This document shows, one piece after another, positions 46,198 to 56,802 of a stretch of 64,000 bases of DNA (position 1 is the first letter of the stretch; each line of letters begins with the position of its first letter). The notes below the pieces were generated by a model. The model was given only the letters and a program-made list of their open reading frames with translations, did not search any database and was not told the origin of the DNA. Source of the DNA: Turbatrix aceti (taxonomy: Eukaryota; Nematoda; Chromadorea; Rhabditida; Panagrolaimidae); contig OZ017767.1 of NCBI GenBank assembly GCA_963969345.1, forward strand, positions 8,150,739-8,214,738. Direction: 5' to 3'. A program made the translations under genes and the position numbers.

Positions 46198-49142
46198 TCA
46201 CTTTGGGAGACGTCTGATCTTCAATAGGTATTTGTGCTGAATTTGAAGTCTGTTAAAGACGATATATTCGTTGTAATCAGGGGCTAATTGATTGGGGTTG
46301 TTAGCATCTATCGGATTACCCATTGAAATTTTTACCTGGATATTCTGAAAAGAATAACTGCCCTTTTAAAGGATTTCTTCAAGGATAATCTGTGTAGCGT
46401 TATTAATTATTCGAATCACCAACCTCGTTTTCGGTGATTTCAATATCGCCTGCGGGATCAGGAATTATTTTTCCAGCTACTATAAAATTTTTTTACTGAA
46501 AACGTTTATAAAAATAACGCTTTTGACTCACCTTTTTTAGACTTGTATTTTTTGCCGGGTTTTTCGTAATCGCTTGGACCCGAATTTTTCATCTTTCCGA
46601 GTGCGACGTTACACACAAGTAGCAATCCAGAACTATCATCCATGTCCTTAGAGAAACAGTACTGGGCTGCCATGGAAATTAAATCGGAAAAGTAAATGCC
46701 TTTGCCATAGCGGTGACCGTTGTATCTTTGGATCCATCTTGGATTAACATAAAGACCTCTTGTAAGAATTCCGGCATAATAAGGTATTTTGGAGCCATGA
46801 AATAGAAGTTGAATCTTGCCAACGTTTTTCAAGACAGTTATATTTTCATTTTTCCATGAGATTTCGAAAATTTCTTCAATTTCAAAAGTTTGCATTTGTT
46901 GTGCCAACGTCTGAATTCTCTGGTAAGCGTCGGATTTTGGATCGAGGACTTTAAGGGTGCAGCCGAGCTTTTCGTAGTATTCGTCTATCGTATCTTGAAC
47001 ATTGTTGACGTTATTGACGTTGAATGCACGACCGGGGGTTGTGATCTGATCTAAGAGCTGTCGCTTTTCGTCAATAAGATCGAGTTCATTTAGCAAAGAC
47101 AGAACTCCAGAGTCTGCATTATGAGGAAAGAGTGTGTAAAATTGATTGGTGAGGTTGCGTACTTCGGCACTTTCTCCTTTGTCAGAATTTACCAACTAAA
47201 ATAGATTTCAATTGTTTAGTTTTTTTTCTTAAATTGAAAGCAACAAACTTCTTCAAGCTTGTCCAGCACCGATTTGACTGCACGAATCTGTCCTTGTGAC
47301 AACTGGCCAAGAGGCATTAGCTTTGTGTCTATTTCCAATTGCATGAAGGTTTCGTTCATAACCATGGCTTCGTGAATCATACAAATGAGCTTTTTAATGG
47401 CAACCGGCAATGCCGAGGAGGAAGTTTGGGGATCGACCTTTATAAGGTCATATTTGTCGAGCTTTTTCTCGAAGTGGTTATTTTCCCAATCGTTTCCAGT
47501 TTTGTCAAAAAACAGCCTAAATGTGTTAAAAATATATAAATATAACGGCAGAATAATAAAACGTACTTCTTAAAACTCTTCTTTGCTCCTTCGAGATTTC
47601 CGTGATATTCTTCTGGCATACATCCTTCTCGATACGAGTAGGTGGTACCCCATGCCCGAAAGATGTTGTACTCATTGCACGTTGTATCTTTTTCTAGTAA
47701 TTGTATTACATAATACGAATCCCGGTTGAGATTCGTACACATCATATGTAAATGTGCGTGATACAGTACACCGCCTAGAAAATCAGTGATTATTATGATG
47801 TTAAAAAATAACGGCAAAATCTTGAAAATTGAACAACCATAGAAATACAATAAAAACTAACCGTCATTATATATGTGAAATTTTTCGGCGTTCGTAAATC
47901 TGGTATCAATGAGACGACCACTTTTGATTACAAAAGCCCGCTGTCTTTTCTTGCTTATTCTTGCAGGTTTTATTATTGTGCGACCTAGAGAATAGACTCG
48001 TTCGTCCAGCGTTTTGATTTCAGAATAATGCTCGTGATTTTTGATAACGTCTGGACACTTGAACTTGGTACGTTGGGGGTTGCGGTCGGTGTACATACAA
48101 CGTACATAGGAGGAGACGGGCCGAGTGCAGCGATAGGTGTGCAGCGCCGCGTTATAGACTAACTGGCCTTGGCATTCAGGGCACGGGGCCGGGACCCCAA
48201 AAACGAAAAGATCAGCAGCGTGAAGCAGATTCTAAATTCGAACTTTTGATTATCGTCTGACACGATTTTTCATACCTCGTTGTAGCATCGGTGGTTGTCG
48301 TTAAATTCCCGTCCGTTTTCTTGTAACACCCGGATTATAGTATTATGGTCGTGCTGAAGCATTTGTTTTGTTTTCTCAAGTATCCGAGACTGTTTGTTCA
48401 GTTTGTTTTGATGCTGCATTTCTTCAATGTCTTTTAGAAACACTTTTTTTACACGCTTTTTTTGGTTATTTTTCAGTTTCTTGTAACCATTTGTTCTGAA
48501 AATTTTTGTCAAATTCAAGAAACTTGATTGATCAAAGGTTGTTAATATTTTGTAAACAAGGTTGTAACATTCGTGATCTTTCTTACTTTGTAACATTCGT
48601 GATGACTCCCCCTTGAAGGCAAACGGGATGATAGTTGTTGGATTCATAAATAACTTGAACAGATCTTTTGTGAATTTTACGGTAGCATTCGGAGCATATG
48701 CGGTCGTCATTTGGTGCAACACACACTGAAACTTTTATAGATGGTTAAAAAAATAACATTGCACGCAGAAAACTAAACGAACACTGTGCTTTTGACGAAA
48801 GTTCCTGAATTAGCGCCCGTATGACTTTTTGATCTTTAACTGTAAGATCATCTATTCCTACAATGTTGTCTTCGATGAATATGTTTCTCATTGAGGTGTT
48901 TTTAAAGCAGTTTTTGTGATACCTTCAAATAATCTGTTACACGACTGATTTTCACCCTTTTGCCACCAGAAAGCTTACCATTTGTCACTTGGACGGTTAT
49001 CAAGAGCTGAATATGTGCGTTTGGAAATTCTGAGCAATTCTTCTGCAATCAGGTTTTTGCATTTTTGGCATGAAGCCCTGCCGGTTTTTGCATTGTCCAC
49101 AGCAAACTGCGGAAGATGGGGATGAGAGATGGTATCGGCCAT
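46198..49142 (-). CDS. PARP1-like gene C, divergent, single zinc finger
   Basis: Exons (minus): 48979-49142, 48785-48922, 48276-48725, 47862-48231, 47567-47774, 47249-47516, 46532-47195, 46424-46479, 46198-46344, about 820 residues. One PARP zinc finger (CQKC ... HKNC) is followed by an unusual Lys-rich exon of about 150 residues, PADR1 (CPEC ... YRCTRPVSSY), WGR, regulatory helices and ART. The triad residues are present (LLFHGS, GIYFSD, YNEYIVF), but the donor loop (YVNPRWIQRYNGHRYG) departs strongly from PARP1. From exon 3 onward all joins stay in frame; the exon 2-3 join does not with the splice sites I can see (GTGTTC donor, TTTCAG acceptor). That could mean a frameshift or a junction I misread. 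Confidence 0.75.
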
Positions 49143-50100
49143 TGCCACAATTTCTGAAAAAAATGGGCCGAAGTCACGCTCAAAAGTCTGTAGCGAACTA
49201 ACTCCGATAGAAATGATTCTTGGCAAAATGCTTTGTCGCGCCCCCGTATCACGACAACAATACAATCACAATTACATCAATACCGCAAAAATATAATATT
49301 TTTCGGATAATATTTTTCGAACCGGTGCCCCATCTTGCAATGACGACCAATGACAGAGGAGGATGAATTTTATATAGCTAGTCAAATTTATATTTGTTTT
49401 ATTTATGGCTAGCTGTTCCTTCCTTGCTTGAAGAAAAAAATTGACGCTTGTTTGCCATCCAGTCACGGAGTGAGAAAAATTTATATTTTAAAGCCATATT
49501 GGAACTTGCAACATCAAACAAAATCCGACAGGAAAGGAAACGCAGAAGCATTGCCATTTCGAGTTTGTCCGTGTTCATAACATTATTCGAGAAGTTTCGA
49601 GAATTTTTTCAAAAACGACGGGAAAAAGAGCGCACCTAAGGGTTTGTCCAGAAAACACGTCATTCTTACATTCGAGGGATGGAGGGGGGGGGGGGTAAAA
49701 AAGGATTGGCTTCTTCTACTTTAAGGTGAAAAAGTGTAACGGCCGGTACCCCGGAGTATCATTCAAGGTTCTCAACGGGCCGGGCAAGGTCGATTGGTTT
49801 TTATGGTCCGGACCGCGGTAGTGCACCCAGTGACCTTTTACCCCGAGTCTCCGAATGATAAGAAGAGTTCATCAGCGACCTCAAAAACAAAGGTATAAAC
49901 CTATTGCGCGTTACGCGACATATAAATAACAACGAATTAAATAGAAGAATCATGGGGGCGAAAAATGTAGACAATTATCAGGACACAACCAAAAAGTAGG
50001 ACGACCGAGGGGCGAGCAGCGAAGTTTCCTAGACTTTCGCTCTGAGAGTCGAAAGCATGCGCACAGCCGTAACCGATCTTTCGCGGCTGGAGAAACAGAA
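49143..50100. other. Intergenic upstream of PARP gene C
   Basis: Spacer with an A/T-rich part and a G/C-rich stretch (about 49735-49860). It starts TGTAACGG, like the solo LTR, but I find no matching end or duplication. No gene is seen. Confidence 0.4.
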
Positions 50101-50950
50101 CGCGCGCACAGCATTCACTTTCCCCTTGTTTTTCGACAATGGAAGAAAAAATGAGCGCGTTCATTCGCACGTATAGTGTTGACTTTGGCAGCTTTGCGCA
50201 TTGGCATTTTTGATTGCTCAATGATGGCATTTGACAAAATTGTTAGGGCAAGTCCTGAGCTTTCAAACAAGCCATCAACGGCACAAAAATGATGATTTTT
50301 GGCACAGCTGCAGGTCTACCAAGTTTTAGTTTTGAATCGTCCATTGCAGCCTTTGTAGGTTTCCGAGAAAGATGCTACAACATCAAAAGCTCCATAAGGT
50401 CGGTATCAACACGTATGCCAAGTGCCGTTTCTTGAATGAAGCACAAAAGTGAGGATCTGGGACAAAAACTGTTTTACCCTATAAAAATGGGCAAAATAGC
50501 TGAAAACAAGCACGCTCAAAAAAGAAATTTGCTCCCCCACATTCAAAATTTCCATAAATTTTTGCGTTGCGCTCCGTTTTTATAGGGTAAAACAGTTTTC
50601 GTCCCAGATCCTCACTTTTGTGCTTCATTCAAGAAACGGCACTTGGCATACGTGTTGATACCGACCTTATGGAGCTTTTGATGTTGTAGCATCTTTCTCG
50701 GAAACTTACAAAGGCTGCAATGGACGATTCAAAACTAAAACTTGGTAGACCTGCAGCTGTGCCAAAAATCATCATTTTTGTGCCGTTGATGGCTTGTTTG
50801 AAAGCTCAGGACTTGCCCTAACAATTTCGGCAGATGCCATCATTGAAAAATCAAAAATGCCAATGCGCGAAGCTGCCAAAGTCAACACTATACGTGCGAA
50901 TGAACGCTGTTTTGCGCTCCATTGTCGTGAAAGTGAATGCTGTGCGCGCG
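50101..50950. mobile_element. Large foldback repeat, ~850 bp, arms ~385 bp
   Basis: Inverted arms at about 50101-50490 and 50573-50950 (coordinate sum about 101051-101063) with an 80-bp spacer. Arms share long words such as GTCGGTATCAACACGTATGC. Homology fades outside CGCGCGCACA / TGTGCGCGCG, and I cannot fix a target duplication. Non-coding; probably a foldback element unrelated in sequence to the one at 34326. Confidence 0.75.
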
Positions 50951-51190
50951 TGTTCTCGCAACTTTTTGCGACAAAAACGTCAACGTTTGCGACGTCTATG
51001 ATATTCGTCTGTAAAATTAACGCCCCCCCCCTGGCAAGGCTCTCATTCAGATTTTCTTTTTAAATTTTTATTTATTATAATATCATATGGATTTTATGTT
51101 AGTACCATTTTCGTTAAGATTTTTATACCTTTTTTTAAGTCCTTTGCCTTCAGCTTTCATCTAAAAAATAAATATCAAGGACGCGACAAA
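50951..51190. other. Spacer ending in a beta-glucuronidase trace at the gap
   Basis: A/T-rich; the last bases before the gap (51177-51190) read GGACGCGACAAA, the reverse complement of the beta-glucuronidase 3' end (Leu-Ser-Arg-Pro-stop, as in copy 1). Another copy may continue into the gap. Confidence 0.45.
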
Positions 51191-51390
51191 NNNNNNNNNN
51201 NNNNNNNNNNNNNNNNNNNNNNNNNNNNNNNNNNNNNNNNNNNNNNNNNNNNNNNNNNNNNNNNNNNNNNNNNNNNNNNNNNNNNNNNNNNNNNNNNNNN
51301 NNNNNNNNNNNNNNNNNNNNNNNNNNNNNNNNNNNNNNNNNNNNNNNNNNNNNNNNNNNNNNNNNNNNNNNNNNNNNNNNNNNNNNNNNN
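51191..51390. other. Assembly gap (200 N)
   Basis: Exactly 200 N; cuts the WGR exon of PARP gene D. Its catalytic half is not visible. Confidence 0.99.
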
Positions 51391-52995
51391 CCGTTTTCTT
51401 GTCGATGTTTCGCCACGCATTGTAAAAATAGTATGTGTCTGCAGACATGTCTGTAGTATCACTTTTGAGAACTTGCAGGATGCGGCCTTTTTTTATACCT
51501 AAGTCTAAATTCACATAAATCAGACTGGCTTGATATTTCGTTCCTAAAAATTTTAAAATATTAAACTGAAAAAAATTTAGATACATATGTACTACGTCTC
51601 TGTGAAAAACATACCATTGTTTATATATACGTGTTTACCAGCGCATTTTGGATCCGAAACAGAATCATTTTTTATTAAATCCAATAACTCTTTACTTGTT
51701 TTTTTGTACAATAACAATGGATTTGGTATGCTAAAAATAATCTTTTTCGCATCTTACAAGGGCTTCCCATATAGATGTAACGAGCTATCATTATGAAATT
51801 TGGACAAAAAGCAGTTTTTGTCATACTAAGACTCCGTGCCAAAGGAAAATTGCGAAAGCTAAAAGACGCCGCGTGAAAAAAAAGTCATTTTTGGCACTCC
51901 TGTATCTTTGGCATCTTTGAGGTTCCGCAATTTTCCTTTGGCACGGAGTCTTAGTATGACAAAAACTGATTTTTGTTCTAATTTCATAATGATAGCTCGT
52001 TACATCTACTATATGGGAAGCCCTTGTTAGAATTATTCTGAATTATGAACAACATACATTTTGTCTGCTCTTTCATCTTTCCAAAAACGAAGGACAGCAA
52101 AAAACCAAAACAGGAATTTAATCAGCTGGTGCCAGTGCCCCACGATGACATCATCATTTAAAATAGCCGACGAATATATGCGTCTATCAAGTTTTTGAAT
52201 TTCAAGTTTTTGAATTAGAGGTAGCTGAATATCCTTACAGGGCGGATTATAATCAGTGTAATCACAGCAGCTATATCCATCAAGTGGTTTGCGGCAACAA
52301 TAGGTGTGAAATTCAGTGCTATAAACCAGCGGCCCCTGGCACATTGGACACGGATCTGGGATTCCAAAAACGCACAAATCTGTGACCTGATTCCGGCGCT
52401 AAAATCATTATTATTAAAAACACTACCACACTGCCAACATTTACACTACCGCACTGAATCCGGTGAGAATTGGTTGATTATTTTCATTCAATATGTTGGT
52501 TATATACTGCTCATATTGTTTTTTTTGTTCACCTTCCAACATTTCTTTCATAATATTTTTTGCATTCCAGAAAACTTCGGACTGGTGTTTCAGCTCTTTT
52601 TCTTGGTTGTTAACAACCCACTTTTCAGTAGTTGTCGTGCGTGTTCGGATAAGTTCACGAAGGAATGTTGCGTCTTCCCATTTGAGATATTCAAAACCGT
52701 CTATGTTTCTTTCATTAAGAACAATTTTAGACCTTGCTTTCTCAAAGCATTTTAAATGATACCTGCAAATTAACTATTACTTTACAATTTTTTGTCACTG
52801 ACGGTCTTACCACTTGTCACTATGCATAGGTAAGTAAAGAGGGGGGCGACAAGGATCAGAATATGTCCTTTTAGATATACGGCAATCATTTCTTTTTAAC
52901 GGGTTTTTGCAAACTTGGCACTTACTGATTCTTCCAAATTCTGCATAATCCACAGCAAATTTCGGCAGAGAAGGTGTATGATTCGTTTCAGGCAT
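51391..52995 (-). CDS. PARP1-like gene D, 5' half only
   Basis: Starts at the ATG at 52993-52995. Exons (minus, approximate): 52811-52995 and 52451-52762 (one PARP zinc finger, CQVC ... HLKC, and the first PADR1 part), about 52160-52398 (CPMC ... YCCRKPLDGYSCCDY, the zinc-binding PADR1 part), about 51611-51731, and 51391-51543 (start of WGR: YQASLIYVNLDL, YYFYNAW). The gene then enters the gap, so regulatory and catalytic domains cannot be judged. As in B and C, the second zinc finger is absent. A Harbinger-like MITE sits in the third intron. Confidence 0.8.
51757..52026. mobile_element. Harbinger-like MITE, 270 bp, in PARP gene D intron
   Basis: Long inverted arms of about 100 bp start CAAGGGCTTCCCATAT and end in its complement. 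TTA is duplicated on both sides (51754-51756, 52027-52029). A 3-bp TWA duplication is typical of PIF/Harbinger. No coding capacity. Confidence 0.75.
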
Positions 52996-53310
52996 TATCA
53001 AATCGGCTGCAAAAAAGTTGACAATTTATTATTTACTAATAAATAATGTTACTGGTTATAATTTAACCAAACAAGTATCAAAAAAAATGAAATTTCTGAG
53101 AAAAAACTAGGTTTTCGGAATTTTTTTGAACTGGATTAAAAAAACTGAGTACGCCATTCGCTTCAGCGTTCATTTCTGCCCCGGATCCCATTTTTTTCGA
53201 GTAAATGCATTTCGAACGCGATTAAAAAAAAAAAATTCGTCTGCTGCCTGGGTATGCGGTTAAAAAAAAAATTCGTCTGCTGCCTCGGTATGTTTTTTGT
53301 GTTTATGGAA
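52996..53310. other. Upstream of PARP gene D
   Basis: Contains a tandem pair of about 35 bp (near 53222-53290) with the word ATTCGTCTGCTGCCT. No gene is seen. Confidence 0.5.
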
Positions 53311-53570
53311 ATTATGGGGGCCAATGTAGTGCTACAACAGTCCCCCACTTGATGTGGGGGCTTGTTATAGCGCTACAATGGCCCCCCACGTTGTATAAAA
53401 AATATTTGTCTAAAAATGCTTCTTGGGTGGAAAAAAACCATTACGGTATAATTTGTTGTCTTGTAACAAGACCTAAAATTATGGGGGGCTGTTGTAGCGC
53501 TACAACGGTCCCCCATTTGATGGGGGGGTCTGGTATAGCGCTACAACAGCCCCCCATGTTTGAAAATTTG
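53311..53570. repeat. Palindromic G-run/C-run repeat units
   Basis: Two units of about 80-90 bp (53311-53390, 53478-53567), each with two copies of a near-perfect palindrome TTGTAGCGCTACAA about 40 bp apart, bordered by G5-7 on one side and C5-6 on the other. Further ATGGGGGGCT words continue to about 53735. Confidence 0.75.
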
Positions 53571-53775
53571 AATGAAAATAATGTATATGGGGGGCTGTAT
53601 TCTAAAATATCCCGTGGGCTTATTTTTCAACGGGGCTCTATCATACGGATTTCGAAACTCATGTTGTCATTGATTTAAGGTGAAATGGGGGGCTAAAGTC
53701 CGAGCATGGGGGGTCAAAAGTCAATGGGGGGCTGAAGTATAGTAGACAGATTTTGGTATATAGTAGACCCGTTTA

Positions 53776-53905
53776 CACTGAGAAAAAAATGCGTCATAAA
53801 AACTGACGAAATCGTCAGTTTTGTGAGCGCAAAAAACTGATGTGTGTGGTCGCGTCATTAAACTGACGAATTCGTCAGTTTTTATGACGCATTTTTCTCT
53901 CAGTG
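53776..53905. mobile_element. Tc1/mariner-like MITE, 130 bp
   Basis: Inverted ends of about 36 bp starting CACTGAGAAAAA and containing ATGCGTCATAAAAACTGACG, flanked by TA (53774-53775, 53906-53907). The TA duplication fits Tc1/mariner. Confidence 0.75.
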
Positions 53906-54148
53906 TAAACGTGGATTAACAAATGTACATATATATATACATTTTATAGTTGTAAACGCACATTTCGCACACCTTCTTGGGTTGGGCAGTCGATACATGC
54001 ACACCCAAATTTTTAGATGCCGAAGATGATCGCAAGCGCTTTTTAATCAATATGAGAGTAGTTTCAATCACTTCTGTTTTTTTCTACCTTGTGTTTTTTT
54101 TATTTCTATTGCCGGATTTTTATTTTTTATCATATGAATTTAAAAAAA

Positions 54149-56235
54149 TTAAGGACGCGACAGAGAAGTGTACCGTTCACGAATAGTGTACGCAGCTGGC
54201 TTTGGCTCACGGGAACGCGTGAAAACTCCTTTTCGGTTGCCGACGACGCGACCGCTCGCTGAAAAGTAAGGCACAGGGGCTTGAATGATCGACAAAAAAC
54301 AAAACAGTCAAAAACATACTCGCAATGGTATCAAAATCGGCAAAGTTCCAAACAAGTTCCCCAGTTGTCAAATTTTGGGCTCTTGCAGAGTCGAATGCCT
54401 CAAAGTTGGACTTGAGAGTGTCGACGTGGTAATTCCAGGTGTACGGCTCGGCTGGGAGTCGGGAAAGTTCGTCCAAAGAACCCGCGCCGTATTCGGTGAC
54501 GATGATCGGCTTGTGGAATTTATCGTGGTATGCCTGGATCAAATTTTTCATGCTGATGGCTGCGGCGTCGGAGTGGCCCCAAGCCTGGTACCATCCCGCG
54601 TACCGGTTGAAGCAAAGGACATCAAGCAAATCGGCGACGTTTTCACTATCTGGTTGCACGTCGCTGACGAGTGTGAGTAGCCTCGAGGAATCCAATTTCC
54701 GTAAATAATCTAACAATTGTCTGAAAAACAAAAGCATGATCAGCGCAAATAATTTACCTGACTTACCTGAAATACGGCCTTGCTGATGCCAAATCAGATT
54801 TTGGCTCGTTGGCAATAGACCACATGATCACGGCCGGATGTCTGTTGTCCCGGAGAAAAAGTCTTGTTAGGAAATTCTTGTGAAGAGCAATGTTGTTAAA
54901 CTTTTGCAATGCAACAGCAGGGGCTTCATCGATGACAACGATGCCGCGACGGTCCGCTTCGTACATGCGGAGCTCGTGGTAGGGATAGTGCGACGTCCTG
55001 AAACAGTTGGCCTCCGACCACTCCAGCAGGTTGAATTCCTTGCTGGCCAATGGCAGGTTGAAGCCCCGTCCGATAACGTAAAAGTCCTCGTGCATGCCGA
55101 ATCCGACGCAGTAGAAAGGCTTTCCGTTGATGTTCAGCTTGTTGTCGACGATTTTGACGGTTCGGAAGCCGATCGGGTCTCGGTAGATATCGACGATATT
55201 TCCGTTTTCATCCAGAATGGAGACCTCTAGCTGGTACAGCGTCTGGTTGCCGTAGTGCCGAGGCCACCAGGGTTTAACGTCAGGCACGACGCCGGTACCT
55301 ACGAAGCCAGATGCCTTGTACAGTACTTTCGGCTCATTTTCGTTGATGTCGATGACAGAAACCTGAACGGTGTACTTGTCAGGCAACTTTTCAACATTGA
55401 GTTTGACAGTGTAGGTTATTGATCCGTCGGCTTCGGCGACGAGAATAATGTCTTTAATGTTGATCGGTGACAGTTTGAGCAGACTAACAGGACGCAGAAT
55501 CCCAGCGTAGTTGAAAAAGTCCATTGAAGGAACTGCGTCGACGTAGTCGTACCCAAAGTACGATGAGTGATTTATTTCTCCCTGTGGAATGGTCATATTG
55601 GTCAACGTGTTATCCACAGCAACTGTGAGTGTGTTAACTTTGCCGAAACGAGGATTGATGACAAATTGAAAAGGTAAATGACCGCCTTCGTTGCTGCCTA
55701 CTTCGGCACCGTTGACATACTGAAACAAGTGAAATTGCATCGAGCAAACGTATTTTTAATGACGACTTACGATACGAGCACGATAGTTGACGCTCTCAAA
55801 CTTGATGACGTGTTGCAGAGCCGAATCCCGGGTCTGGGGGATGAAGGTGGTCTGGTACCACACCCAACCGATGTGGTTCCTGACTTCGAAGGTGGGAATG
55901 ATGTCGTTGTACGCCGATGGAACGGGCATTGTTGTCGCGTTCTGACAGAAAAATTGAAGTATTTTGTCGTGGAAAAAATACAAACCTCGAATTTGGACAA
56001 ATCTAAAGCCTCCCAGTTGTTTTTGAACCCGACCGCATCTTCCGCAAATTCTTGATCCAACACAAAAGTCCACAGTCCATCAAGCGATTCGTAGGATCTG
56101 GCTTCATTTTTCTGAATAAAAGTTTTGGCTGAGCAGAAATTGATTGATCTCGTTTACCTGGATGTATAGCAGCCCGTCGACGGGAACGGCGACGTGGATC
56201 ATAAAGAAAGCACAACATAAAACACACCACAACAT
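54149..56235 (-). CDS. Beta-glucuronidase (GH2), copy 2
   Basis: Exons (minus) 56158-56235, 55986-56111, 55771-55941, 54767-55719, 54320-54720 and 54149-54258 have exactly the same lengths as copy 1 (10700-12787) and give 612 residues. Signal peptide MLWCVLCCAFFMIHVAVPVDG; acid/base Glu in SIANEPKSDLA; nucleophile Glu in TEYGAGS. Substitutions against copy 1 are few and scattered, and exon 5 starts with a different Arg-Gln join. All splice sites are canonical. It lies 42 kb away in inverted orientation among the PARP genes, so it was carried there by a duplication. Both copies look functional. Confidence 0.93.
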
Positions 56236-56802
56236 GATACTGAAACAAAGTTTAATCAAACTGGACACTGCAAAAACTTGGTATAAACAAACGGACAGAT
56301 TTGTATTGGACGTTGTCTGCCTGCCACGTATATTTATGTATATAAGAACGGATGCAATTTGCTTGCCTGTTAAAATGAGTCACAGCTAATTTGTAAAAAA
56401 ATGTATGACTGTGCCTGTAAAAGAATTGCTGCTTTGGTTAGAACAATACTAAAGTTTTTTTATTGTACTAAAGTCATCGTATTGTTTTGGGACGGTTATT
56501 GCACGCAATGTACGATTTGATATTTTTTGGCACCTTTTGTTAGTTTTTATGATACTGACTGAACTGCTAATAGTTCTATTCATACAATAAATATATTACG
56601 TAAAAAGTAAACAAAATGAAATCCAAAAAATTACATTATCAGTGTTCACTTTGCGGTTTACTGTATTTTTGATAATAATAAATACTGTATTCTAAAGTCG
56701 ATATTAAATAAATAAATATAACGCCGTGTTAAATTTATTGTAACACTTGTTTAAATAAAATGTGAAAAATTTTTATAATGTACAAAAATATTTATCTGTT
56801 TT
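56236..56802. other. Spacer upstream of beta-glucuronidase copy 2
   Basis: A/T-rich. The left edge is the copy 2 promoter region and the right edge the 3' UTR of PARP gene E. No gene is seen. Confidence 0.45.

Noticed and set aside
49735..49920. A second solo LTR beginning TGTAACGG
   Set aside because: No matching CA end with target duplication could be found, so only the resemblance of the first bases remains.
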